This document shows positions 5,969-14,284 of a stretch of 64,000 nt of DNA, in pieces (the stretch's first letter is position 1; each line of letters opens with the position of its first letter). Made by a program: the position numbers and the translations under genes. The DNA comes from a virus, in IMG/VR virus record IMGVR_UViG_3300018421_000015, positions 1-64,000 of that record, one strand, 5' to 3'. Under the pieces are notes generated by a model. The model had not been told where the DNA came from. It saw only the letters and a program-made list of their open reading frames with translations, and ran no database searches.

Positions 5969-8482
5969 ATGCAAAGAATCTACAAACCAGAACTGCGTCT
6001 CCAAGCCACCGATGATGGCCCTCTTCGCGGTGGTGACGGATACCAATTCGGTTTCTATGACTCCGGTGTCATGCGTCAGATTCTCGATAACTATGGTGGA
6101 GAGTACAAGATTTGGACTCTCCCAATCCCTGTTAACAACTACGAATACAGCAAAGCTGTCAAATATGTCAGCAATCCCAAAGTTCAATACGCTCTTGTCG
6201 ATAAAGATAAGATCGTATTCTGTGTGATCGAAAACTCTCCAGGATGGATGTCTGCCCTGAATGAACTCGGTTACGAGGTCTTTTCAGGCGATAAGACCAA
6301 CAAGCGTCTTAAGTCTCATCATCGTCCTACGCTGCTCAACGCAGAGTTTGGCCCCGATGAACTTAAGCTTATGCTTGTTGCTCATGATGAGTTTAGTCGT
6401 TACATCTTCCTTGGACCTAACCCAAATGCACCCGAAGAATACTGTAACCCTGGTGTTGCAGAACGTCTTCTTGACGGTGGCTTTGTGATCTCCCGGCGCA
6501 TTGTTCAACGCGCAGTAGAGAACCTTCCTATGTACCACCCTACTTCATCTATTGATGCAGCAGAGTATTATTATGACCCTCGTATCCGTTCGCGTATTGT
6601 AAACAATCTCTTGAATGCCCATGTTCTTAATGCTCGCATTGAGTTCGAAATGGGCTTTTTGAAGGGTAACTGTATTGTCTCTGACAATCTCCCTGAAGGT
6701 GTCGATATCTTGACTAGCGATGCCAATATCAAGCAGGAGATTAAATACAACAACGGATTTCGTTTCCTTGCAGAGCCACAAGGCCCTAAGGAAAAGGTCA
6801 TTACTGACGACCAGACTGTTATCAACTTTCCCAAGCTATTCCGCAAGAGCGACATGGATATGTGGCTCACCGAGGAATACAAGAAGCAGTATGAAAAAGC
6901 TATCAATGGTGAACTTCTCACCAACTGGCAGTATATTTATCAGCGTAACTGGCGTGATAACGAGAGCCTCGATGACAACGAAGCTCGAGCACGCACACAG
7001 TATGTAGGTTATCGCTGGACTGCAGCAGGGTTTAACATTACTCAATCACCATGGCTTATGGAAACAGTGTCCATCTCCCATGCCAAGCCTCTTGAATATC
7101 GGATTCCTATCCCATGTTCTGTCTACGAACAAGTGATTCCTGAATCATTTATTCGTATGGCAGGATATGACTTTCAAGTAGAGCCAGGTCAGATTCGACG
7201 TCACTCCGAAGTTGGAGTTCATGTCGTTAATGACCTCGATTGGCTAGAGATGTACGAGTCTCATGGTGGTCACGACGAGGACGACTTCTTCAAGTTGTTC
7301 TATCGTGAATTTGAAAGTGGCCCTATTGAAGGTAAGAAAGTTGTAGCTGTTCGTTCACCAAACGGCTTTGGCGAATATTCAATCTTTGACTATGTTGAAG
7401 GTGAATGGTCGCCAACCTGGCTTAAGTCAGATGGAACCGAAGTTAAGTTCCCTAAAGTAAATGGACGTGGCTGGCCTAAGCGTCTCAGTGAAGCAACACT
7501 TTCATCTGAGGTGCACTACAAAGGTCTGCCATCCCTCACTCAGCCAAAAGAAAAGCGAGAAGGACCATATACTCAAGAAGATGTCTTGAGAGATATCCGT
7601 ATTGCTATGGCTGGTGGAAACGTTGGTAGTTTCGTTAATGCATGTATGATGCATTCTTCTGTCATTGGTAAGCATCGTCCACTACAACTCTGCTCGTTGG
7701 AGGATGCCATCGACAAGTGTATCAACCCTGATCACGAACTCGATGTTAAAGCCATTGACCAAGAAGCTCAGAACATGTTCCGCGAAGTTATCGAATATGG
7801 TAAGCCCATTGACCGTAACTTGTGGTACAACCGTGGTAGCCAGCGTTATCTCAAGCAAGGCGAAGAAATTGAATTGTATGATGGTAAAATCACACAACTC
7901 AATAATCTTTGCTACACCCACTTCAATAACTACTGTAATGATATTCGTATGTGGTCGCAAGAGAACGCTCAACCGCCAGAAATTATCCACGAACTCGGTC
8001 GTCGTTTCTACACTTGGGCTCTGCCCATCTTGAGGGACTTCCGTAAAGGTGTGTATAATACAAACTCTTCAGAAGTTACAGCTGCCTCTGGTGCCATTGA
8101 GCGCACCAACTGGGAACATCTTTACCAGCAGCTTGTAAATAAGATTGAGTCTTTCGAACGTATTGAGGACATGTATGACTTCGTCATTGCCTTGTACTCA
8201 GCTACGATTCTCACACCTACCACTCAGGGTAAGATTTCGGATCAAGTTGTAATGAACCGCTTTGTCTTTCCTTATTTGGAGCATGCTCTTCAGTTTTATG
8301 GTATTGCTGCCCGTGCAGTATACAACCAGGAAAAGAAGAAGTTTAACCAAACCTATTCTTGTAGCTGGCAGTGGACCAACGCTGACGGCGAACTGGTTGA
8401 ATACAACGATCCTGTTGAGTTCCAAATGGCCCATTCGAACGATTCACCAATCGATTTCAGAATGCCCGCTCCAACCTCTTGA
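5969..8482 (+). CDS. large protein of unknown function (837 aa)
   Basis: 837 aa, the second-largest gene in the window and not recognised. C-rich codons and a strong AAGAAGGAG site suggest abundant expression. No transmembrane segments or signal peptide. A block near residues 550-640 (GGNVGSFVNACMMHSS, then an acidic helix and YGKPIDRNLW) vaguely recalls the catalytic C-terminal part of cellular RNA-dependent RNA polymerases, but no DxDGD metal-binding motif is present, so that reading is weak. It stands alone between its own upstream motif and a strong downstream hairpin. A large enzyme or an ejected virion protein are both possible. Confidence 0.6.
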   Translation: MQRIYKPELRLQATDDGPLRGGDGYQFGFYDSGVMRQILDNYGGEYKIWTLPIPVNNYEYSKAVKYVSNPKVQYALVDKDKIVFCVIENSPGWMSALNELGYEVFSGDKTNKRLKSHHRPTLLNAEFGPDELKLMLVAHDEFSRYIFLGPNPNAPEEYCNPGVAERLLDGGFVISRRIVQRAVENLPMYHPTSSIDAAEYYYDPRIRSRIVNNLLNAHVLNARIEFEMGFLKGNCIVSDNLPEGVDILTSDANIKQEIKYNNGFRFLAEPQGPKEKVITDDQTVINFPKLFRKSDMDMWLTEEYKKQYEKAINGELLTNWQYIYQRNWRDNESLDDNEARARTQYVGYRWTAAGFNITQSPWLMETVSISHAKPLEYRIPIPCSVYEQVIPESFIRMAGYDFQVEPGQIRRHSEVGVHVVNDLDWLEMYESHGGHDEDDFFKLFYREFESGPIEGKKVVAVRSPNGFGEYSIFDYVEGEWSPTWLKSDGTEVKFPKVNGRGWPKRLSEATLSSEVHYKGLPSLTQPKEKREGPYTQEDVLRDIRIAMAGGNVGSFVNACMMHSSVIGKHRPLQLCSLEDAIDKCINPDHELDVKAIDQEAQNMFREVIEYGKPIDRNLWYNRGSQRYLKQGEEIELYDGKITQLNNLCYTHFNNYCNDIRMWSQENAQPPEIIHELGRRFYTWALPILRDFRKGVYNTNSSEVTAASGAIERTNWEHLYQQLVNKIESFERIEDMYDFVIALYSATILTPTTQGKISDQVVMNRFVFPYLEHALQFYGIAARAVYNQEKKKFNQTYSCSWQWTNADGELVEYNDPVEFQMAHSNDSPIDFRMPAPTS

Positions 8483-8528
8483 CGTGTACCCCCTAGCCCT
8501 CACCCACATGGGCTAGGGGGATACCGTC
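8481..8528 (+). terminator. long hairpin after the 837-aa gene
   Basis: CCCCCTAGCCC (8489-8499) pairs with GGGCTAGGGGG (8510-8520). The stem extends through GTA/TAC and GACG/CGTC with single bulges. It has no strong U-tract, so it may act as a 3' stabiliser or a weak terminator. Confidence 0.6.
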
Positions 8529-8551
8529 AACCAACCACATTCCTATTATAT

Positions 8552-8800
8552 ATGATCACGCATATTGTTGTCAACCGGAACCATCAAGTAGCTTCCGGTA
8601 AAACAAGAAAATTATTAAACAAACATGGATCCATATTCGAATTACTTAAATACGGATATGAACATTCAGGCCAACGCCAAGAAGAAATACTTATTAAAAG
8701 TATAACTACAGGCTGGTCTGGATGGCTCTCGGTATCGGAGATAACATATGAAGAATACAATGGTCCTCTTAATCGAGAATCATTTTCATCAAATTTATAA
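8552..8800 (+). CDS. hypothetical protein
   Basis: 82 aa, not recognised. No good ribosome site is seen before the ATG, so the start is uncertain. It overlaps the sigma-factor gene by 53 nt, which suggests coupling. Confidence 0.4.
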   Translation: MITHIVVNRNHQVASGKTRKLLNKHGSIFELLKYGYEHSGQRQEEILIKSITTGWSGWLSVSEITYEEYNGPLNRESFSSNL

Positions 8801-9248
8801 ACGTGTAAGCGGATACGCTTACCACCAAGGTCATCCCTCACCCGAAGATGCAGCAATGGATGCAATATCTCAAGCATTGCGCCATTCCACTAAGTTTGAA
8901 GGTGACCTTGAAAACCTAGTCAGTTACATTATCGGCATTACGCGCTATGATATTATAGATCATCGTCGCAGCATGACTATTAAACCTACTGCTAACGTAT
9001 CAGTTTATGATCTTCAAGATTCTGATGCACCCACTTATTGTGATGAGTATTTTAAGTATCAATATCTTTATAATATAAAGAAAATGATAAAAGCACTCGA
9101 TCAAGCAGAATCAGATGCCATCATTGCTAAATATCTTTATGACATGACAGATGATGAAGCAGCCAGGTTTACCAAGAGAAGCTCTAAGTATCTACGCAGA
9201 GCCAGATCTACTGCATATAAAAAATTGCGTCGTCTTGTGGCGCATTAA
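8748..9248 (+). CDS. ECF-like RNA polymerase sigma factor
   Basis: 166 aa, the size of an ECF sigma factor. Residues about 30-75 fit sigma region 2 (PEDAAMDAISQALRH, then LVSYIIGITRYDIIDHRR). Residues about 110-165 fit region 4: a KALDQAESDAIIAKYLYDMT helix pair followed by DDEAARFTKRSSKYLRRARS as the HTH. It would redirect the host polymerase to phage promoters; target promoters are unknown. CGGAG stands 7 nt before the ATG. Divergence from cellular ECF factors is large, so it could have another DNA-binding role. Confidence 0.7.
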   Translation: MKNTMVLLIENHFHQIYKRVSGYAYHQGHPSPEDAAMDAISQALRHSTKFEGDLENLVSYIIGITRYDIIDHRRSMTIKPTANVSVYDLQDSDAPTYCDEYFKYQYLYNIKKMIKALDQAESDAIIAKYLYDMTDDEAARFTKRSSKYLRRARSTAYKKLRRLVAH

Positions 9249-9349
9249 AAAAAATGCCAATAGGCATCTAATCCCACTACTGTCTAGCTAAAAAGTCACA
9301 AGCCGACTAAACAAAGCTAACCAGTTCCAATTAGAAAGTATATTATATT

Positions 9350-9967
9350 ATGAGAGAAGTAACCCTTAACATCACCGGTCAAGGTGTCATGCTCGTTCAT
9401 AACGAGCGTCTTGCTAACACCATGGATCCTATTGCCAAGGATATGGTAACCATCACCTCGAAGCGCAAGAAGACTGATGAAGACCGAGACGAGCTTGCTC
9501 GCCACGAGTTCTTCGGAGGTCTCTACACCTTCGGTGAAAACCTTGTCCGATCAGCTGATGTCCCTTCTTCTTGGGAGATTTACAACAAGACCGGTATCCC
9601 TTTGTGGAACGTCTTTGTTTCCCTCAAGAACGGAGCTAAGCTTAACCGACTCGGTGCAACCGTTGACCGAGCCGTTCTTCCTTTTGGACCAGATGTCCTT
9701 GAGTTGAAGCACGACGGACCCAACGCTCCACTTGAGATGTGGGAGCAAGGTTTCTATGACCAGCGTTCCGTCAAAGTTTCAACCGCTAAGGTCACTCGTA
9801 CTCGTCCCAAGTACGTCAACTGGTCCACTACTGCGTCATTCCTCGTTGACACCGAACTGTTGAACATGGATGACTTCAACATGATTGCAGTCAACGCAGG
9901 ACGCACATCAGGTCTTGGCACCTACCGTCCTCGCTTCGGACGATTCGAAGTTGAGGTCTGTGCATGA
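9350..9967 (+). CDS. widespread phage protein of unknown function
   Basis: 205 aa. I recall a family of this shape in many phages: a strand, HNERLANTMDPIAKDM, a KRKKTDEDRDELAR helix, then EFFGGLY, and at the end GLGTYRPRFGRFEVE. Its role is not known to me. The Gly-rich C-terminal loop recalls RAMP/Cas7-type RRM folds, which is only an impression. Codon use is strongly C-rich and unlike AT-rich neighbours, suggesting high expression. Overlaps the next gene by 4 nt (ATGA). Confidence 0.65.
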   Translation: MREVTLNITGQGVMLVHNERLANTMDPIAKDMVTITSKRKKTDEDRDELARHEFFGGLYTFGENLVRSADVPSSWEIYNKTGIPLWNVFVSLKNGAKLNRLGATVDRAVLPFGPDVLELKHDGPNAPLEMWEQGFYDQRSVKVSTAKVTRTRPKYVNWSTTASFLVDTELLNMDDFNMIAVNAGRTSGLGTYRPRFGRFEVEVCA

Positions 9968-10470
9968 CCTACAGTCGACAAGATACTAGTCGACCTTCAA
10001 CGATTCGTGACTACGTCGCCGGTTATCTTAACGAAGCCGGTGACGTAGTCACCTACGAAGAGTTGGCAGCCATGATTGATGTCACCTATCCTACTGGTGA
10101 TGATCATCTTGATCATGAAGTTGTTAAATCCATCAGCAAATCTGTTGCACAAGCCAACAAGTATCTATCAGACGATGGAAGCTGGAAGCATCTTGTTGTT
10201 ATTCCTAACGTTGGTTATCGTGTAGCTACACCATCTGATCTTCGCAACGAAGCTTTAGGTCGTTCTAAACACATCCTTAAAGAGCAGCGTAGAGTTATCA
10301 CAGCAACAGAAAAGGTAACTATTCACCCTGATGCAACTGCTAACCAGCGCACTCAAGCAAACAACAATCTTACACTTCAACACAGTGTTCAAATGATGCT
10401 AAACAAAGCACGGCGTAAAACTCGTCGTGATTGGATAGCACCAGAAGAGCCAATCATTATTGAAGATTGA
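9964..10470 (+). CDS. winged-helix protein
   Basis: 168 aa. Residues about 12-90 resemble a winged-helix DNA-binding domain: TIRDYVAGYLNEAGDVVTYE, then a recognition helix (VVKSISKSVAQANKYL) and a wing ending IPNVGYRVATPSD, as in OmpR-type effector domains. The C-terminal half is basic and helical. The gene directly precedes the pentamer repeat array, so it is one candidate to bind it. Coupled to the upstream gene by a 4-nt overlap. Confidence 0.6.
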   Translation: MTYSRQDTSRPSTIRDYVAGYLNEAGDVVTYEELAAMIDVTYPTGDDHLDHEVVKSISKSVAQANKYLSDDGSWKHLVVIPNVGYRVATPSDLRNEALGRSKHILKEQRRVITATEKVTIHPDATANQRTQANNNLTLQHSVQMMLNKARRKTRRDWIAPEEPIIIED

Positions 10471-10475
10471 TCTTT

Positions 10476-10875
10476 ATGGTCGAGCACGGTACTGTGCGGT
10501 GCCGTTATGTCACGCTCGGTAGTGCAACGTCTGGTTCGGTAGCATATTGCAAGGAGCCTTCGGGCTAAATAAAAAGATCGCTTAAATTCTTTACTGTATG
10601 GCCATGCCCGGTCACGTGCTGTGCGGTGGCGTTCGGTCTCGTAATGTTATGTCGGGTGTGGTAATGCTCGGAGCCTTAGGGCTAAATACTAAGATCGCTT
10701 AAATTCTTCTGTGCTCGGTTTTGCACTGCTATGCGGTATTAGGTTTGGACACGAATTGCGTTGTGATGCTTGGAGCCTTCGGGCTACATAAAAAGATCGC
10801 TTAAATTCTTTGAGGCGTTGCTTGACGATGCTAGGTCTTGTTATGTCGTGCAATGCAAGGAGCCTTAGGGCTAAG
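10476..10875. repeat. array of hairpin blocks and 5-nt-periodic tracts
   Basis: Four copies of a block start at 10553, 10670, 10772 and 10859. The first three are 39 bp (GGAGCCTT..., AGATCGCTTAAATTCTT at the end); the fourth is truncated after 16 bp. Each block opens with an AGCC/GGCT stem closed by TTCG or TTAG. The tracts before them (10476-10550, 10593-10667, 10710-10769, 10812-10856) read as 15, 15, 12 and 9 pentamers. By my count 46 of the 51 end in G followed by T or C, while the first two positions vary freely. The distances between blocks are 117, 102 and 87 nt, dropping by exactly 15. No protein-coding frame crosses the blocks on the plus strand. Confidence 0.9.
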
Positions 10876-10914
10876 CAACATTATTTTTTTTAAATATAGA
10901 ACAAACAAAAACAT

Positions 10915-11214
10915 ATGACCTCTATCACTCTTATCCCAAATGATACATATAATCCTACTTATTCTTCTTATTCTAGTATGTCAACCAGTCGCAAATTCTT
11001 TTACAAGGCTGGTAAACTGGCTGGAAAAACGAAAAGAAACCTACAAAAACCAGAAGTAAAGATCTCTGCAATATTATCTTATTGGAGTCTTGAAACAGTA
11101 GTATGCGCAGTAGCAATAATGTCTATCACTAGTAAGACCATCATTGCTGCTACCTTGCTGCTATACATTTACGGTACGTACGCACTATTTAGTGCCATAT
11201 CAGCATTGGTATAA
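10915..11214 (+). CDS. small membrane protein
   Basis: 99 aa. A Ser/Tyr-rich N-terminus and a basic segment (KAGKLAGKTKRNLQK) are followed by two hydrophobic helices at about residues 52-72 and 74-98. Function unknown. The cytoplasmic basic region suggests an N-in topology. Confidence 0.55.
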   Translation: MTSITLIPNDTYNPTYSSYSSMSTSRKFFYKAGKLAGKTKRNLQKPEVKISAILSYWSLETVVCAVAIMSITSKTIIAATLLLYIYGTYALFSAISALV

Positions 11215-11216
11215 TT

Positions 11217-11840
11217 ATGCAAACTATTGAATCAGTACAAGAAGTTGTTACTCTTATTAAAGAAGAACTTTCCGCAGTAAAAACTATTGTAGAAACTAAT
11301 CTTTCTGAAATTAATAGCACTAAAATTGCTCCTCTTATTGTCTTTTTCACTTCTCCTGAAACAAGATATATTGTAGCTTCTTCTTCAGCTTCTGGAGATT
11401 TTGCTGACGTTGTCTGCAGAATATCCGAAGTAATGAATATTTATCCATTGATTGACGCACATGCTGCCGTCATTTCAATGAATACAAATGTAGAGATTGA
11501 CGATGATGTCGTCTCTGCTATTAACACATTTGTTATTAGCTATGAGCAAGCATGGTCGATCACTACACCATATGAAGTCTATGGCAATGAAGTCGTCTGG
11601 TGGAATGATAAAGTCAATATTGAACTTATTGACGATCTTGAACTAGATGACGAAAGTCGCCAGATGGTTTCTATGTTTTATATGTATGTACATGTTAACG
11701 ATGTACATTTTACTATGTCCGAACTGTTATCATATCTAAGTACAATGGATACTGCTATCAACTTCATTGAAGATGATGCTCCTCCGTTCTTTGATATGTC
11801 TAACAATGAGCTAATACAAAACATAAATAATGTCAACTAA
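11217..11840 (+). CDS. hypothetical acidic protein
   Basis: 207 aa, not recognised; acidic, with a likely coiled N-terminal helix (residues 1-35) and an alternating strand/helix body. It starts 3 nt after the previous stop and overlaps the next small gene by 11 nt, so it belongs to the same transcript. Confidence 0.6.
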   Translation: MQTIESVQEVVTLIKEELSAVKTIVETNLSEINSTKIAPLIVFFTSPETRYIVASSSASGDFADVVCRISEVMNIYPLIDAHAAVISMNTNVEIDDDVVSAINTFVISYEQAWSITTPYEVYGNEVVWWNDKVNIELIDDLELDDESRQMVSMFYMYVHVNDVHFTMSELLSYLSTMDTAINFIEDDAPPFFDMSNNELIQNINNVN

Positions 11841-12000
11841 AAAAAACTTTACATACTTTTCTTTCAATTCTATCACCTCAGAAAAGAAAGATAAGAAGTA
11901 TAATATTAAATCAGAAATTGTAGAAGATGATGATTTTGACGAAAAGCTTGAAAAGCTTATGAGTCAAGAACTCGTATACGGAGATGTAAATTACTACTAA
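11830..12000 (+). CDS. 56-aa charged protein
   Basis: A short gene running from ATG 11830 to TAA 12000. The product is 56 aa: a Lys-rich first half and an acidic stretch (EIVEDDDFDEKLEKLM). It overlaps both neighbours by a few bases (TAATG with the helicase), which supports translation. Function unknown; the position suggests a helicase partner. Confidence 0.5.
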   Translation: MSTKKNFTYFSFNSITSEKKDKKYNIKSEIVEDDDFDEKLEKLMSQELVYGDVNYY

Positions 12001-13679
12001 TGTCTGTTCAACTGCGTCCATACCAAACTGAAGCATTAGATGCTATTCGTGATTTTAACAACAATGGTGTATCACGACAGTTAGTAGTTCTCCCAACGGG
12101 CGCAGGTAAGACAGTTATTTTTACTCATCTCCCTCAGCATCTAGATAATGCATTGCCTATGCTTATTCTTGCTCATAGAGAAGAACTTCTCACGCAAGCA
12201 AAAGATAAGCTAGAATGGTCTAATCCACAACTAACAGTGGAAATAGAACAGGCGGAAAATTATGCAAGCACAAATGCTGACGTTGTTGTCGCTTCCGTTC
12301 CTACTCTTGGCAGGGATGGCAGTGAAAGAATCTCAAGGTTTCCAAAGAATCATTTTAGAACCATTGTTATCGATGAAGCCCATCACGCAGCTGCTCCTAC
12401 TTATCGTAGGATCCTCGATTATTTTGAAAATGATTTTACTCTTGGTGTAACCGCAACCCCACAAAGATCTGACAATACGCGCTTGACAGACGTATTCGAT
12501 GAGATAGTATACTATAAGACAATAGTTGATCTTATTGAAGAAGGTTGGCTATCAAGAATTGTTGGATACCGTATCCAAACGGATACAGATATTTCGGAGG
12601 TTAAGACACAACATGGAGACTACGTTGCTTCCCAGTTGGAAGATGCTATTAATACTCCTAAGCGCAATGCTACTATTGTTGCTAGCTATATGGAGATATG
12701 TGGTACTGCTAAAGCCATTGCCTTTGCGTCGGGAGTCGAACACGCTCACGACCTGGCCTCATCCTTTAGGCAAGCGTCGATAGCGGCAGAAGTTATTATT
12801 GGTTCAACTCCTTCTGATAAACGTCACCAAATACTTTCCCGTTTTGCTTCCGGTGAAACAAGAGTATTGGTTAACGTTGGCGTTCTTACTGAAGGCTTTG
12901 ATGAACCATCTGTAGAAGCTATTATACTTGCAAGACCTACACGATCAACGTTACTATATACACAGATCGTTGGTCGTGGAACCCGTCTATTTGAAGGGAA
13001 GGCTCATTGCAAAGTATTGGATTTTGCAGACACCACCAAAGGCAAGAAGCCTCTTGGCCTTCCGTCATTACTGGGTTTACCCCCGGACTTCGACCTTGGA
13101 GGACAAGATTTAGTAGACGTCGCAAACAAGTATAAAGAACTTGAAGAGTTCTGTCCCGGTGAAGCTGTACGTGTACTAAATCCTGAAGATATCGAACTCG
13201 CCTATAAGCGTATCGATCTCTTTATGCCTCCGCCTCCAAACGAAGTTGTACAACAATATTCTCGTTTCGTTTGGGCAGAAGTTGCTGAAAATGATTTCCA
13301 TTTAGCAGTAGATTCAAACAATTCATTTAGAATATTTGTAGACACTCTTGGTAGATGGACTGTTACTCAAACAACTAAGGTTGATACAAAAACTGAAGTT
13401 AAACTTTTGGGACATCCTGAAGATATGCGTGATGCATTTGTCAGATCTGATAAGTGGATTGTTAGACGATACAATACTAATCTGATAGAATCAGATGCAC
13501 CATGGAGAGCAGATGCTCCCACCGATGCTCAAAAGAAAACTCTTAAACGTATTGGTGTACCAATCACAGCAGACATGACTAAAGGTATTGCTTCTCAGAT
13601 TATTGGTAAATATTATGAGAACAATCCTAAACCTCAATGGTTACAGAACAAGATTAATTATAATAAAGGAAGATGGTAA
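12000..13679 (+). CDS. superfamily 2 DEAH helicase
   Basis: 559 aa. All core motifs are visible: LRPYQ at 5-9, Walker A LPTGAGKT at 31-38, DEAH at 125-128, TATP at 151-154, VLTEGFD at 295-301 and QIVGRGTR at 322-329. These define an ATP-dependent translocase of the RecQ/UvsW/RAD25-like DEAH group. Residues 400-559 are a phage-specific C-terminal extension. Likely roles are branch migration or unwinding in replication and recombination. Translation is coupled to the 56-aa gene upstream (TAATG). Confidence 0.93.
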   Translation: MSVQLRPYQTEALDAIRDFNNNGVSRQLVVLPTGAGKTVIFTHLPQHLDNALPMLILAHREELLTQAKDKLEWSNPQLTVEIEQAENYASTNADVVVASVPTLGRDGSERISRFPKNHFRTIVIDEAHHAAAPTYRRILDYFENDFTLGVTATPQRSDNTRLTDVFDEIVYYKTIVDLIEEGWLSRIVGYRIQTDTDISEVKTQHGDYVASQLEDAINTPKRNATIVASYMEICGTAKAIAFASGVEHAHDLASSFRQASIAAEVIIGSTPSDKRHQILSRFASGETRVLVNVGVLTEGFDEPSVEAIILARPTRSTLLYTQIVGRGTRLFEGKAHCKVLDFADTTKGKKPLGLPSLLGLPPDFDLGGQDLVDVANKYKELEEFCPGEAVRVLNPEDIELAYKRIDLFMPPPPNEVVQQYSRFVWAEVAENDFHLAVDSNNSFRIFVDTLGRWTVTQTTKVDTKTEVKLLGHPEDMRDAFVRSDKWIVRRYNTNLIESDAPWRADAPTDAQKKTLKRIGVPITADMTKGIASQIIGKYYENNPKPQWLQNKINYNKGRW

Positions 13680-14164
13680 TGAAAAAGATTATTTTAGCAG
13701 CAGCTATTGCACTGCCGCTAGTTTCTTGTGGTGGCAAAGAAATTGTATACCTTGAATCAACAGACACAGCACCCGCTGAGGAGCCAGCTGAAGAGCCAGT
13801 AGAAACAACTGCTGCACCAACAACTACGCAGGCTCCTACTCCTGCAACTCGTCCCACTCTTCCTCCCGAGCCAGAAGAGCCCCCAATGAATGGCTACCAG
13901 CCTGATGTTTATCTTGACATTGTTCAAGAGAACATTCCTTACTGGTATTACAGCTACAGTGATGAGAACCTTACTGGTTTAGGTATCGCCATCTGCGATG
14001 AACTTGACGCAGGTACTCCAGTTGATAGACAGCTTGTGAATATCATTATGATGGTCCAAGATATTGATCCAGACCTTGCTGACGATTCTGGACTCTTTAT
14101 GCGTTACGTAGTTCGTTACATTTGCCCAGAACATTATGTTCAGATTGAAGCGTTGAATAACTGA
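13679..14164 (+). CDS. secreted lipoprotein with DUF732-like domain
   Basis: 161 aa from ATG 13679, which overlaps the helicase stop. The start MKKIILAAAIALPLVSCGG is a lipoprotein signal with lipobox L-V-S-C. A Pro/Thr/Glu-rich linker follows to about residue 65. The rest has the DUF732 outline of actinobacterial secreted proteins: ICDELDAGTPVD, a helix with alternating acids, and a closing Y-I-C-P; the two Cys could pair. A phage lipoprotein of this kind may act at the host envelope, for example in superinfection exclusion; that role is a guess. Confidence 0.7.
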   Translation: MKKIILAAAIALPLVSCGGKEIVYLESTDTAPAEEPAEEPVETTAAPTTTQAPTPATRPTLPPEPEEPPMNGYQPDVYLDIVQENIPYWYYSYSDENLTGLGIAICDELDAGTPVDRQLVNIIMMVQDIDPDLADDSGLFMRYVVRYICPEHYVQIEALNN

Positions 14165-14211
14165 TATGAGATATTTTTTTTTAAAAATTAAACTTATATT
14201 TGTTCTTATTA

Positions 14212-14231
14212 AAGATAAAATTTTTTATCTT
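14212..14231 (+). terminator. weak AT-rich hairpin
   Basis: AAGATAAAA pairs with TTTTATCTT after the lipoprotein gene, in a T- and A-rich 120-bp gap with no other feature. Confidence 0.3.
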
Positions 14232-14284
14232 ATTACCAAAAAAGAAAAGTATAACAACAAAGATAGATACATTTATTAGGCATC

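Noticed and set aside
5969-8482. RNA-dependent RNA polymerase or YonO-like polymerase
   Set aside because: The resemblance is limited to one short block and no DxDGD catalytic motif is present.
9350-9967. Cas7/RAMP-type protein
   Set aside because: Only the Gly-rich end suggests it; no other CRISPR component is present and the same protein type occurs in ordinary phages.
10476-10875. CRISPR-like array
   Set aside because: Only four repeats, the intervening tracts shrink regularly and are 5-nt periodic low complexity rather than unrelated spacers, and no cas genes are near.
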